61,967 nt of DNA from Burkholderia sp. BCC0506 (lineage in GTDB: Bacteria; Pseudomonadota; Gammaproteobacteria; Burkholderiales; Burkholderiaceae): positions 1 to 61,967 of the forward strand of contig NZ_CADFEN010000021.1 in the NCBI RefSeq assembly GCF_902833145.1. The letters are read 5' to 3'. The notes under the pieces are model-generated. The model was not told where the DNA came from, ran no database searches, and was given only the letters and a program-made list of their open reading frames with translations. The position numbers and the translations under genes were made by a program. Numbering within the stretch: position 1 is the first letter of the stretch; each line of letters starts with the position of its first letter. This document shows positions 24,126-32,674 of the stretch, piece by piece.

Positions 24126-25046
24126 ATGATCCCTTCGCGCCACGATACGTGCATGCCGCCTGCCGACTGGATGTCGGCGCTCGACGACGCGCGGCCGCTG
24201 CATACGCTGACCCTACCGGGCAGCCATGACACCTGTGCGTATACGGTCGACGATCCGTTGGTGCGCACGCAGCGTGCGCCGCTCGATGCGCAGCTCGCGC
24301 ATGGCGTGCGGCTGCTCGACATCCGCTGCCGGCACGTGCGCGATGCGTTCGACATCCATCACGGCGGCATCGCGCTCGGCATGACGTTCGAAGACGTGCT
24401 GGCCGCCTGTACGCGTTTTCTCGATGCGCATCCGCGCGAATGCATCGTGATGTCGGTGAAGGACGAGTGGCCGGCGCACGCGTGCACGCGCGGTTTCGAT
24501 GCGACGTTCGATGCGCATCGCGCGCGGCATCCGCGGCTGCGCTGGCATGCCGGCGGCACGCTGCCGACGCTCGGCGACGTGCGCGGCGCGCTCGTGCTGT
24601 TGCGGCGCTTTCGCAGCGGCCGGCCGCTGGGCATCGACCTGACTGCATGGCCCGACAACGCGACGTTTACGATCGACCATCCGGACGGCGCGTTCGTGAT
24701 CCAGGATGAATATCGCGTGCCGGTGGCCGCATCGATCGCGTGGAAGTGGCGCGCGATCGACGCGCTGCTGACGCATCTGCCGCTGCCGGACAGCGGCCGC
24801 TGGGCGCTCAATTTCTGCAGCGGTACGGGGATGGGGGCGAATCCGTCGGTGGTCGCGCACGGCGATGGCCGCGTGCCGGGCATTCATGCGCGGCTGGCCG
24901 AGCGCTTGCGCGAGCAACCCGGCCCGTACGGCGCGATGCTGCTCGATTTCTGCGATGACGACGATTGGGCGCTGGTGCGCGCGCTGATCGAATGCAACGA
25001 CTACACGCCGGAGCAGGGCGTATGGCGCAAGGCGTTTCGCTGTTAG
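24126..25046 (+). CDS. Phosphatidylinositol-specific phospholipase C X-domain protein without signal peptide
   Basis: The 306-residue protein carries the bacterial PI-PLC X-domain catalytic signature: TLPGSHDTCAY with His34, then LLDIRCR with the Arg, and DIHHGGI with His79 as the second catalytic His. In known bacterial enzymes these histidines cleave phosphoinositides through a cyclic inositol phosphate. Those enzymes are normally secreted, but here no signal peptide is seen from 24126 or from the alternative ATG at 24153. It could act inside the cell on glycerophosphoinositol or have lost export. It is divergent from LacI with a 6-bp gap and no obvious ribosome site. Confidence 0.85.
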   Translation: MIPSRHDTCMPPADWMSALDDARPLHTLTLPGSHDTCAYTVDDPLVRTQRAPLDAQLAHGVRLLDIRCRHVRDAFDIHHGGIALGMTFEDVLAACTRFLDAHPRECIVMSVKDEWPAHACTRGFDATFDAHRARHPRLRWHAGGTLPTLGDVRGALVLLRRFRSGRPLGIDLTAWPDNATFTIDHPDGAFVIQDEYRVPVAASIAWKWRAIDALLTHLPLPDSGRWALNFCSGTGMGANPSVVAHGDGRVPGIHARLAERLREQPGPYGAMLLDFCDDDDWALVRALIECNDYTPEQGVWRKAFRC

Positions 25047-25252
25047 GGGGCGGAGCGTCGCCGGGGACTATCGCGTGGCGAGCGCGGCCACGCTCACGCG
25101 GGCGTGCCGGCAGCGACGAGCAGTGCGAAGACGAAGACGGCGAGGGCGGACAACGTCGTGACGGATCTCGTGGATCGGGTATTCGAAACGATACGTATGC
25201 AGAGTCGATTATAGTGACGGCCGTTCCACACCGTCTGCGCTGAATTGCCGTC

Positions 25253-25780
25253 ATGCCTGCACCGATCCTGATTCGCCCCGCCACGCGGGAAGACGCGGCC
25301 GCGATGGCCGCCGTGGAAGTCGCCGCCGCGCAGCGGTTTCGCGAGATCGGCATGACCGACATCGCCGACGGCGAGCCGACCGATCCGGCTGCCGTGCTCG
25401 TGCGGATCGACGACGGCCGCGCGTATGTGGCGGTCGATCCGCAAGGTGCGTGCGTGGGGTTCGCGTTCTACCGGCTGCTCGATGCGCAGCGGTTGTATCT
25501 GGAGGAACTCGATGTCGCGCCGTCGCATGCGGGGCAGCGGATCGGCGCGCGCCTGATCGAGCGGATCATGACGCGCGCCGCGCAAGACGGCATCGCTCAG
25601 GTCGTGCTGTCGACGTTTCGCGACGCGCCGTGGAACGCGCCTTATTACGCGCGCGTCGGTTTCCGGATCATCGACGACGCAACGCTCGACGACGCGCTGC
25701 ACGCGATCCGCGCGCACCACGTCGCGCTCGGTCTCGACGAAACGCGGCGCGTGTTCATGTGCGCGGACGTGCGCGCCTGA
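25253..25780 (+). CDS. GNAT family N-acetyltransferase
   Basis: This 175-residue protein has the GNAT fold: an N-terminal IRPATREDAAAMAAVE, a central YLEELDVAPSHAGQRIGARL acetyl-CoA binding loop (about residues 82-101), and a C-terminal NAPYYARVGFRIID segment. It would transfer an acetyl group from acetyl-CoA to an amine of a small molecule or protein. The substrate is not known. It is convergent with the Old Yellow Enzyme gene, 18 bp away, and has its own upstream gap with a GTATNNNNNNNNATAC-type dyad near 25178. Confidence 0.9.
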   Translation: MPAPILIRPATREDAAAMAAVEVAAAQRFREIGMTDIADGEPTDPAAVLVRIDDGRAYVAVDPQGACVGFAFYRLLDAQRLYLEELDVAPSHAGQRIGARLIERIMTRAAQDGIAQVVLSTFRDAPWNAPYYARVGFRIIDDATLDDALHAIRAHHVALGLDETRRVFMCADVRA

Positions 25781-25798
25781 ACACGCGCCGCGCCGCCG

Positions 25799-26860
25799 TC
25801 AGGCCGCGTCGCTCAGCGCCGGATAGTCGGTGTAGCCGGTTTCGCCTTCCGCGTAGAACGTTTCCGGCACCGGCTTGTTGAGCGGTGCGCCGATTTCGAG
25901 CCGGCGCGGCAGGTCCGGGTTCGCGATGAACAGCTTGCCCCACGCGATCGCGTCGGCGGTGCCGTTCGCGAGCGCGGCCTGCGCGGTGTCGAGCGTGAAC
26001 TGCTCGTTCGCGATCAGCGGGCCGCCGAACGCTTCCTTCAGGCGCGGGCTCAATTCATCGCCCGAATACGATTCGCGCGTGAAGATGAACGCGATCTTGC
26101 GGCGGCCGAGTTCGCGCGCGACATAGCCGAACGTTGCTGCGGGATCGGAATCGCCCATCGTATGCGCGTCGCCGCGCGGCGCGAGGTGCACGCCGACGCG
26201 GCCGGCGCCCCACACGTCGATCGCCGCGTCGACCACCTCGAGCAGCAGGCGGGCGCGATTCTCGATCGGGCCGCCGTACGCGTCGGTGCGGCGGTTGGTG
26301 CTGTCCTGCAGGAACTGGTCGAGCAGGTAGCCGTTCGCGCCGTGAATCTCCACGCCGTCGAAGCCCGCCGCTTTCGCGTTCTCGGCACCCTTGCGGTACG
26401 CGGCGACGATGCCGGGGATTTCGTCGAGTTCCAGCGCGCGCGGCGTCACATACGGACGCTGCGGACGCACGAGGCTCACGTGGCCGCCCGCGGCGATCGC
26501 GCTCGGTGCGACCGGCAGGTCGCCGTTCAGGAACATCGGATCGGAGATCCGGCCGACGTGCCAGAGCTGCAGCACGATGCGCCCGCCGGCCGCGTGCACG
26601 GCCTGCGTGATCTGCTTCCAGCCTTCGATCTGTTCGTCGGACCAGATGCCCGGCGTGTCGGCATAGCCGACGCCTTGCGGCGTGACCGACGTCGCTTCGG
26701 TAATGATCAGGCCGGCCGATGCACGCTCGGCGTAATAGCGCGCCATCAGCGCATTCGGCACGCGCGCCGCGCCCGCACGGGAGCGGGTGAGCGGCGCCAT
26801 CACGATGCGGTTGGGCAGGGTCAGCTCGCCGAGGGTAACGGGATCGAACAGCGTGGGCAT
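25799..26860 (-). CDS. Old Yellow Enzyme-type alkene reductase (NemA-like)
   Basis: The 353-residue flavoprotein is of the OYE family, which reduces activated C=C bonds, nitrate esters and quinones with NADPH and FMN. LTLPNRIVMAPLTRSRA marks the FMN-binding start, and GFDGVEIHGANGYLLDQFL followed by STNRRTDAYGG contains the conserved HGANGYL and active-site Asn/Asp region. The start at 26860 gives the standard length. ArsR lies 82 bp upstream in the same direction, as in nemRA-like redox stress operons, and is likely its repressor. Confidence 0.94.
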   Translation of the reverse strand: MPTLFDPVTLGELTLPNRIVMAPLTRSRAGAARVPNALMARYYAERASAGLIITEATSVTPQGVGYADTPGIWSDEQIEGWKQITQAVHAAGGRIVLQLWHVGRISDPMFLNGDLPVAPSAIAAGGHVSLVRPQRPYVTPRALELDEIPGIVAAYRKGAENAKAAGFDGVEIHGANGYLLDQFLQDSTNRRTDAYGGPIENRARLLLEVVDAAIDVWGAGRVGVHLAPRGDAHTMGDSDPAATFGYVARELGRRKIAFIFTRESYSGDELSPRLKEAFGGPLIANEQFTLDTAQAALANGTADAIAWGKLFIANPDLPRRLEIGAPLNKPVPETFYAEGETGYTDYPALSDAA

Positions 26861-26942
26861 GGCAGATAACCTCTTCACGAAAGGCGGGGAAGCCGTCGCG
26901 TCATGCGCGATGGCGCCCCGCATGGCCGGGTTCGGCCGTGGG

Positions 26943-27251
26943 TTAGAGTTCGCGGCGCAGGGCGTCGAGAAATGCGTCGATGACGGCCTCGTTGCGTTGA
27001 AAGAACGCCCATTGGCCGATCCGCGTCGACGTCACGAGCCCCGCGCGCTGCAACGTCGCGAGGTGCGCGGAGACGGTCGACTGCGACAGCCCGCAGCGCG
27101 CGTCGATCTGGCCCGCGCAGACGCCGTGTTCGTACGGCAGCGTCTGCTGCGGGAAATGCTCGCCGGGCGTTTTCAGCCAGACGAGGATCTCCCGGCGCAC
27201 GGGGTTCGAGAGCGCTTTCAGGATCGCGTCGATGTCGAGTTCGGTCGGCAT
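26943..27251 (-). CDS. ArsR family transcriptional regulator
   Basis: The 102-residue protein is a small winged-helix repressor of the ArsR type (AILKALSNPVRREILVWLK at the start, CGLSQSTVSAHLATLQRAGL as the recognition helix around residues 53-72). One Cys precedes the recognition helix (residue 45 region, VCAGQIDARC), which could sense metals or electrophiles; the metal-binding CxC of true arsenic sensors is not seen. It sits upstream of the OYE gene and a dyad at 27304-27323 lies upstream of its start, so it is probably autoregulated. Confidence 0.9.
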   Translation of the reverse strand: MPTELDIDAILKALSNPVRREILVWLKTPGEHFPQQTLPYEHGVCAGQIDARCGLSQSTVSAHLATLQRAGLVTSTRIGQWAFFQRNEAVIDAFLDALRREL

Positions 27252-27303
27252 GCAGGATGGGTGTGTCGGTCAGGCAAACGGGTATCGTCGATAGGCGAAT
27301 CAT

Positions 27304-27323
27304 ATATCGTGTTTTAACGATAT
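27304..27323. promoter_or_regulatory. Inverted repeat upstream of ArsR, probable operator
   Basis: ATATCGT (27304-27310) and ACGATAT (27317-27323) are exact inverted repeats with a 6-nt spacer, 52 bp upstream of the ArsR start. ArsR-type repressors bind AT-rich dyads of this size over the promoter. Confidence 0.6.
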
Positions 27324-27417
27324 GTTTGAAAGCACTGCCGGCAATGGGGTTGATAGCGGACGTCGATCATGGGGTCGGAGCGCGGCGCCGCGTTGCCATA
27401 TCCTCGCAATGCACCGT

Positions 27418-27434
27418 GCTTTAAAAAGTAAAGC
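27418..27434. promoter_or_regulatory. First of two identical 17-bp operators (GCTTTA-N5-TAAAGC)
   Basis: GCTTTAAAAAGTAAAGC is a perfect 6-bp dyad with a 5-nt spacer. The same 17 bases recur exactly 60 bp downstream, next to the HxlR start. The pair is probably bound by the HxlR-type regulator. Confidence 0.65.
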
Positions 27435-27477
27435 GGAAGCGACGCTCGGTTCGGGCAATTGACGCTGCGTGCCGATT

Positions 27478-27494
27478 GCTTTAAAAAGTAAAGC
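27478..27494. promoter_or_regulatory. Second of two identical 17-bp operators, abutting the HxlR start codon
   Basis: This is the exact repeat of 27418-27434. Its last base is followed directly by the ATG of the HxlR-type gene at 27495, so a bound protein would block transcription and the site also occupies the ribosome-binding position. Confidence 0.65.
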
Positions 27495-27863
27495 ATGACG
27501 ACACCAAGAATCGGACAGCGCGTGCGCGGATCGACGACGGGACGGCCCATCATGGTCGTGCTGGATCTGCTCGGGCGCCGCACCGCGCTGCGCATCCTGT
27601 GGGAACTGCGAGGCGCGCCGCTCACGTTCCGCGCATTGCAGGAAGCCTGCGAAACGAATGCGCGCCTGCTCAACACGCGGTTGACCGAGCTCAAGGCGTC
27701 GGGCCTCGTCGAGCATGGAGAAGGCGGTTATTGCATGACCGCCGAAGGCAGGCGGCTCGAAGCGGCGCTGCAGCCGTTGCTGGCGTGGGCAAGGCAGTGG
27801 GCGAAGCGCGACCCGGCGGGGCTGGACGCGGCCGATCGCGAGCAATCCGGCCCGGCGCGTTGA
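27495..27863 (+). CDS. HxlR-type winged-helix regulator
   Basis: The 122-residue protein has an HxlR-like winged helix (VLDLLGRRTALRILWELRGAPL, then RALQEACETNARLLNTRLTELKASGLV, about residues 22-75). The start at 27495 abuts an operator and lacks a normal ribosome site; an internal Met at residue 20 would be too short for the family. The twin 17-bp dyads upstream suggest autoregulation. The HAD and MFS genes follow in the same direction and may be under its control. Confidence 0.88.
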   Translation: MTTPRIGQRVRGSTTGRPIMVVLDLLGRRTALRILWELRGAPLTFRALQEACETNARLLNTRLTELKASGLVEHGEGGYCMTAEGRRLEAALQPLLAWARQWAKRDPAGLDAADREQSGPAR

Positions 27864-27961
27864 TCGTCCGCGCCCAAGCGGCGCATCGCGACGTCGTTGC
27901 GGGTCACGCGTCAGCATCACGCCTCGTGCGTGAGCCATTTTTTTGTTTCCGGAGTCCTTTC

Positions 27962-28654
27962 ATGTCTGTCCGGGCCGTCATCTTCGACTTCGACTTGACG
28001 CTGGCGGATTCGTCCGCGGCGATCATCGCGTGCACGGAATACGCGTTGCGTCAGCTTGGCGCGGCAGGCGCGACGCCGGCGCGGATCGCCGCCGTGATCG
28101 GGCTGCCGCTGCCGCGGATGTTCCGCGAATTGACGGACGAAACCGAACCGGCGCGGGCGGACGCGTTCGCGCGGCACTTCGTGTCGCGTGCCGACGAGAT
28201 CATGGTGGCCGGTACGCGTATCTATCCCGAGGTGCCCGAGCTGCTTGCGCGGTTGCGCGAGCAGGGGCTCGCCGTGGCGATCGTGTCGTCCAAGTTTCGC
28301 TACCGGATCGACGCGATTCTCGAACGCAACGGCCTTCGGTCGCTGGTCGACGTGGTGATCGGCGGGGAAGACGTGCAGCGTCACAAGCCGGATCCCGAGG
28401 GGCTCGTGCAGGCATTGGCGCGGCTCGATCTGCCGGCCCGCGCGGCGATCTACGTCGGCGACCATGCGGTGGACGCGCAGGCGGCCGAGCAGGCCGGCGT
28501 GCCGTTCGTCGGCGCGGTGACCGGCATGACGTCGTTCGAGGCCTGGGCGCGCGCCGGCAAGCAGGCCGTGCCCACGCATATCGGCGAACTGGACGCGATC
28601 GTGCGGCGGATGCGGCGCGAACCGGGCCGGACGTCCGGCCCGAACGACGCCTGA
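27962..28654 (+). CDS. HAD superfamily phosphatase (phosphoglycolate phosphatase-like)
   Basis: This 230-residue protein has all four HAD motifs: FDFDLTL with the nucleophile Asp9 and Asp11, IVSSKFRYR for motif II, HKPDPEG with the motif III Lys, and IYVGDHAVDAQAA for motif IV. The helical cap inserted after motif I fits the phosphoglycolate phosphatase/PGP-like subfamily, which dephosphorylates small sugar or acid phosphates in the cytosol. The C-terminal ~20 residues are extended and basic. It lies 98 bp after HxlR and 30 bp before the MFS gene. Confidence 0.92.
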   Translation: MSVRAVIFDFDLTLADSSAAIIACTEYALRQLGAAGATPARIAAVIGLPLPRMFRELTDETEPARADAFARHFVSRADEIMVAGTRIYPEVPELLARLREQGLAVAIVSSKFRYRIDAILERNGLRSLVDVVIGGEDVQRHKPDPEGLVQALARLDLPARAAIYVGDHAVDAQAAEQAGVPFVGAVTGMTSFEAWARAGKQAVPTHIGELDAIVRRMRREPGRTSGPNDA

Positions 28655-28684
28655 CGCCTGACGCCGGATTCGGGGAGCCGAACG

Positions 28685-30049
28685 ATGCCGCGCCGCGTGA
28701 ACCATCTCCGCTGGAAGATCGTCGCGTTGCTGGTCGCGCCGCTGACCTTCGTGATGACGCTCGATCGCGCGGCGATGGCCGTGGCCGCACCGACGATCCA
28801 GGGCGAACTCGGTCTGTCGATCGTCGAGATGTCGATGATCCTGACGATCTACTTCTGGGCCTATGCGATCGGCCAGATGCCGGCCGGGCGCGCGGCCGAA
28901 CGCTTCGGGTCGCGCAGCGTGCTGTTCGGCACGAGCGCGCTGTGGTCGCTGATGATGATCGTCACGCCGCTCGGCGGTTCGTTCGCCTGGCTGTTCGGTT
29001 GCCGGCTGGTGCTCGGCGGCGCGCAGTCGGCCGACTGGTCGAGCAGCGTCGTCGCGCTCAAGCGCTGGTTTCCGGCCGGCGAGCGTGCGAAAGGCAACGC
29101 GGTGCTGCTCGCGGGGCTGTATCTGGGCCCGATCGTGTCGGCGCCGCTCACCGCCTGGACGATCGTCCATTTCGGCTGGCATGCCGTCTTCTACGGGTTC
29201 GGCGCCCTCGGCCTGCTGCTCGGCGCCATCTGGTGGTGCGGCTACCGCGATGCGCCGGCGTCGCATCCGCTCATCACGCGGGCCGAGGCGGACTACATCG
29301 CGGCCGGCCAGCCGCGCGGCCACGCGGTCGTGTCGGGTTCGCTCGTGCGCTGCCTGCGGTTGGCGCGCTTCTGGATCTTCGGCATCCAGTATTTCCTGCT
29401 GGTGCTGATCCAGAGCTTCTACACGACGTGGTTGCCCACCTATCTGATGCACGCGCGCGGGCTGTCGCTGAAGGCGATGGGGAGGGTCGCGTCGCTGCCG
29501 TGGGTGGCCGTGTTCGTGGCGGTATTCGTCGCGGGCACGGTCAGCGACCGGTTACTGCGGAAAACGGGCTCGATCTACTGGGCGCGCACGCCGGTCGCGA
29601 TCGCGGGATTCGCCGTGAGCGCGCTGGCACTGATCGCCGCGTCGCGCGCGGAGGCGATGGCCGCGGTCATCGCGCTGCTGTGCCTGTCGTTCGCGGCCGT
29701 CGGGTTCGTGCAGGTCGTCGTATGGTCGGCCGCGCAGGATCTCGGGCGGCCGTTCGCCGGCGTGATGTCCGGCTGGACCAACGTGTGGGGCGCACTGTCG
29801 AACGTCGCGGGGCCGATGGCGCTCGCGCTCGTCGTGAAGGTCACCGGCAACTGGGGCAGCGGGATGATCGTGATCGGCGCCGCGGCGGCCGGTGGCGCGG
29901 TGCTGTGGCTGTTCGTGCATCCCGAGCGCCCGCTGCTCGCCGCGGCGGCGGGCGGCTTGCCGCCGGAATCAGGGGGAACGGATGCGCCACCCCGCGACAG
30001 GCTCGACCTCCGCGCCGACGCCGGACGGGTGTCCGAACCGGCCGACTGA
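28685..30049 (+). CDS. MFS transporter, ACS (anion:cation symporter)-like
   Basis: The 454-residue protein has about 12 membrane segments, the early AAPTIQGELGLSIVEMSMI and a degenerate motif A (ERFGSRSVLFG) typical of the ACS branch, which imports organic anions such as sugar acids and phthalates. A hydrophilic tail of about 30 residues rich in Pro, Asp and Arg follows the last helix. It is 30 bp after the HAD gene, suggesting that the two are co-expressed. The substrate is unknown. Confidence 0.92.
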   Translation: MPRRVNHLRWKIVALLVAPLTFVMTLDRAAMAVAAPTIQGELGLSIVEMSMILTIYFWAYAIGQMPAGRAAERFGSRSVLFGTSALWSLMMIVTPLGGSFAWLFGCRLVLGGAQSADWSSSVVALKRWFPAGERAKGNAVLLAGLYLGPIVSAPLTAWTIVHFGWHAVFYGFGALGLLLGAIWWCGYRDAPASHPLITRAEADYIAAGQPRGHAVVSGSLVRCLRLARFWIFGIQYFLLVLIQSFYTTWLPTYLMHARGLSLKAMGRVASLPWVAVFVAVFVAGTVSDRLLRKTGSIYWARTPVAIAGFAVSALALIAASRAEAMAAVIALLCLSFAAVGFVQVVVWSAAQDLGRPFAGVMSGWTNVWGALSNVAGPMALALVVKVTGNWGSGMIVIGAAAAGGAVLWLFVHPERPLLAAAAGGLPPESGGTDAPPRDRLDLRADAGRVSEPAD

Positions 30050-30143
30050 GCGGGGTTCGCGACAGGCCTGCAGCGCGCGACGGATTCTGCGACCATCGCC
30101 GTTAAAGCGATATCCGTCACTTTCCGCCATCCGGTCCTCTGCC

Positions 30144-31304
30144 ATGTCCGTCATTTCCATTGCCTTTGCCCGCATCCGGCGCTCGCGCGTGTGGCCGGCC
30201 GCCCGGTTCCTGTCGTTCGCGATTCCGGTCGCGGCAGCCATCGGCATCCTGGGGGGCGCGCACCGGGCCGAAGCCGTTACACCCGCCCAGCGCGAACGTC
30301 TCGAAGCGCCCGTGAAGGCCGTCGCCGACCAGCGTTTGGCCGTCGAGACGCCGCAGGGCAGCGCGATGCTGCCCGTGTACGCCGACCATCCGGTCGACCA
30401 GGCGGCGCCCGACGTCACGCGCGTGTTCATCGTGATTCACGGCACGTTGCGCAACGCCGACGCTTACTACGCATCGGGGCGCAAGGTCGTCGAGAAGGCC
30501 GGCGGGGCAGGCGACGGCACGATGGTCGTCGCGCCGCAGTTCCTGACACGTGCCGATACGCGTGCGTTCTCGTTGCCCGCATCGACGCTCGCGTGGAGCC
30601 AGGAAGGATGGAAAGGCGGCGAACCGGCTCGCCAGCCGGGCCCGATCAGCTCGTTTGCCGCGCTCGACGCGCTGCTCGCGCATTTCGCCGACCGCAACCT
30701 GTACCCGTCTCTGACGACGGTCGTCGTGATCGGCCACTCCGCCGGCGCGCAGTTGCTGCAGCGCTACGCAGTAGCCGGGCGCGAAGGCGACGCGCTGGCG
30801 CGGGCCGGCATCGCCGTGCGCTACGTGGTCGCGAACCCGTCGAGTTACCTGTACTTCGACGACGAGCGCCCGAATGCCGACGCGATCGCGGGCGGCGCCT
30901 GCCCGCGCGCGACGGAATGGAAATACGGGCTGAAGTCGGCGCCGCCTTACGTCGTGTCGCAGGACGTGCGCGAACTCGAAACACGCTACGTCGCACGCCA
31001 TGTCGTGTACCTGCTCGGGCAGGCCGACACGAACCCGACCACGCATTTCATCGACCGTTCGTGTGCGGCGATGGCGCAGGGCCCGTACCGGCTCGCGCGC
31101 GGGCTGGCCTATTTCGATTACCTGAAGAAGCGGCATCCGGACGATCTCGCGCAGCAGGTCGTCGAAGTGCCGGGTGTCGGGCATGACGCCCTCGGCATGT
31201 TCACGTCCGCTTGCGGGCAGGCCGTGTTGTTCGGGCGCGCGTTGCCGCAGTCGTGTCCGGTCGTTGCCGGCACCGCGTCGGACCTGCGCGCAGCGGGGCA
31301 GTGA
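30144..31304 (+). CDS. Secreted alpha/beta hydrolase
   Basis: The 386-residue protein has a long positively charged signal sequence (hydrophobic core to about residue 38, then AEA cleavage). The mature domain shows an alpha/beta hydrolase: oxyanion HGT at 99-101, nucleophile Ser199 in GHSAG (197-201), an acid candidate in LGQADTNP, and the catalytic His in VPGVGHDALGMF. It would be a periplasmic or extracellular esterase or lipase-like enzyme. The family seems narrow and I cannot name a substrate. The start was set at 30144 by the signal peptide. Confidence 0.86.
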   Translation: MSVISIAFARIRRSRVWPAARFLSFAIPVAAAIGILGGAHRAEAVTPAQRERLEAPVKAVADQRLAVETPQGSAMLPVYADHPVDQAAPDVTRVFIVIHGTLRNADAYYASGRKVVEKAGGAGDGTMVVAPQFLTRADTRAFSLPASTLAWSQEGWKGGEPARQPGPISSFAALDALLAHFADRNLYPSLTTVVVIGHSAGAQLLQRYAVAGREGDALARAGIAVRYVVANPSSYLYFDDERPNADAIAGGACPRATEWKYGLKSAPPYVVSQDVRELETRYVARHVVYLLGQADTNPTTHFIDRSCAAMAQGPYRLARGLAYFDYLKKRHPDDLAQQVVEVPGVGHDALGMFTSACGQAVLFGRALPQSCPVVAGTASDLRAAGQ

Positions 31305-31431
31305 ACCTGCATGCGGGAGGCGTACGAGACGGACGTCGATCGATCGGAAAAATGCAGGAATCGGCAAGATAAATTCATTTGCCGATCGGGCGTTCGCGGT
31401 TCAGGATGACGGCGTTCCCAGGGGCGCTTCC

Positions 31432-31743
31432 ATGAACATCACGATTTCCGACGACTATCGCAAGCCGGACAGGCAACCGATCCACGAAGTCCGCCCGGAC
31501 GCGTCCGAGCGCGAAGCGGCGGCGCTGGAGCCGTTGATCCTCGACCTGCTCGAATGGATCGGGCGCGGCGCGCGGCCGTACGACGAGGTGATCGACGCGT
31601 GGCGCACGTCGTGCCCGCGCCTGCCGGTATGGGAGGAAGCCTGCGCGCGCGGCTACGTGGTCCGGCGTCATACGCCCGGCGGCGTGGCGGAGGTGGCGGT
31701 AAGTGCGGCCGGCCGCGCGCACTTGCGGGCCGGGCGGACGTGA
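31432..31743 (+). CDS. Small protein, winged-helix-like, unknown function
   Basis: The 103-residue protein has an N-terminal acidic helix (ALEPLILDLLEWI) and a C-terminal part (VWEEACARGYVVRR followed by VAVSAAGRAHLR) that looks like the last helix and wing of a winged-helix domain. It is probably cytosolic. I do not recognise a family. It is convergent with the cupin gene, 16 bp away. Confidence 0.65.
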   Translation: MNITISDDYRKPDRQPIHEVRPDASEREAAALEPLILDLLEWIGRGARPYDEVIDAWRTSCPRLPVWEEACARGYVVRRHTPGGVAEVAVSAAGRAHLRAGRT

Positions 31744-31759
31744 CCGGCACACGCCCGCG

Positions 31760-32221
31760 TCACGCGTCCGGGTACGGCGTGCCGTCCTTGTGCAGGAACC
31801 GGCCGTCGCGGCTCGGGCTGATCATGTCGATGTCCGGGCAGGTGATCACGTCGTCCGGCGAGCGCGAGCCGACCTCGAGATAGACGGCGAGCGCATCCGA
31901 CCGGTTGACCAGATGATGGCCGTTACCCGAATTTTTCGGAAACGCCGCGCAGTCGCCCGCGCGCAGCACGGTTTCACCACCGTCCTCGATCATCACGAGC
32001 TCGCCTGCGAGCACGTAGACGAATTCGTCCTCGTCGGAATGCCAGTGGCGCTGCGACGACCAGCCGCCTGGCGGCACGCGCATCAGGTTGACGCCGAAAT
32101 CGCACAGGCCGCCGGCGTCGCCGAGACGCTGGCGGATGCGCTGCGCGCACGGCGCATCGAACGGCCGCGGATAGCCGCTGCCGCGGCGTTCGGGCACGGT
32201 ACCGAGATCGATCCTTGGCAT
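31760..32221 (-). CDS. Cupin domain protein
   Basis: The 153-residue protein has both cupin motifs: SQRHWHSDEDEFVYVLAGE with metal-ligand His, His and Glu, followed by GDCAAFPKNSGNGHHLVN with the second-motif His. It would bind one metal in a small beta-barrel. Function is not clear; single-domain cupins include dioxygenases, isomerases and sugar or metabolite binders. It precedes nothing in its direction in this window and has its own upstream gap after the cupredoxin gene. Confidence 0.9.
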   Translation of the reverse strand: MPRIDLGTVPERRGSGYPRPFDAPCAQRIRQRLGDAGGLCDFGVNLMRVPPGGWSSQRHWHSDEDEFVYVLAGELVMIEDGGETVLRAGDCAAFPKNSGNGHHLVNRSDALAVYLEVGSRSPDDVITCPDIDMISPSRDGRFLHKDGTPYPDA

Positions 32222-32313
32222 GGACGGCTCCGTCTGCCTCGCGGGCGAAGGGGACGACAGTCATTGTAGGCGGCCGCCGCCCGTCGTTCGCTCGCGGTGC
32301 GTGGCGGGCCGTG

Positions 32314-32655
32314 TCATTCGACGGTGATCGTCTCCTTCATGTACGGATGAATCCCGCAGAACACCTTGTAGACGCCCGGCTTGTCGAAGCGGAACGAATA
32401 CGTCTCGTCCTGGTCGAGCGCCTTCGAATGAAAGATGCCGGCGTCGTTGACGACGGTATGCGGCTCCGCGTCGAGGTTCTTCCACGTGATCGTCGTGCCG
32501 GCCTTGATCGTGGTCGACATCGGCGAAAACATGAAATTGCGGATCGTCACGAGCGGGCCGTTCGGGCCCTGCGCGAACGCGGCGGGCGGCGTGCCGGCAG
32601 CGGCGCCGCACAGGATCATCGCCGCGATGATTCGGGCGGGTTGGAGGCGGATCAT
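32314..32655 (-). CDS. Exported cupredoxin (plastocyanin/azurin-like)
   Basis: The 113-residue protein has a signal peptide (cleavage after AAFA near residue 28) and a cupredoxin domain with type-1 copper ligands His66 (EPHTV), Cys100, His103 and Met106 (FCGIHPYM). It would carry electrons or copper in the periplasm. It follows the metallophosphoesterase gene by 19 bp on the same strand, so the two are probably co-transcribed. This pairing recurs in related bacteria as far as I remember, but its purpose is unknown. Confidence 0.93.
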   Translation of the reverse strand: MIRLQPARIIAAMILCGAAAGTPPAAFAQGPNGPLVTIRNFMFSPMSTTIKAGTTITWKNLDAEPHTVVNDAGIFHSKALDQDETYSFRFDKPGVYKVFCGIHPYMKETITVE

Positions 32656-32674
32656 GTCGGTCTCCTCATCGTTA

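Noticed and set aside
25094-25180. Short hydrophobic peptide (SALAVFVFALLVAAG) on the minus strand after the PI-PLC-like gene
   Set aside because: No ATG or GTG with a ribosome site starts the frame; only a TTG would give about 19 residues.
27917-29452. Long minus-strand open frame across the HAD and MFS genes
   Set aside because: Same antisense artefact; composition is Arg/His-rich and the plus strand genes carry complete family motifs.
31380-31395. TTTGCCGATCGGGCGT resembling the recurring direct-repeat motif
   Set aside because: Only the first nine bases match; the second TTTG half-site is absent, so it is likely chance.
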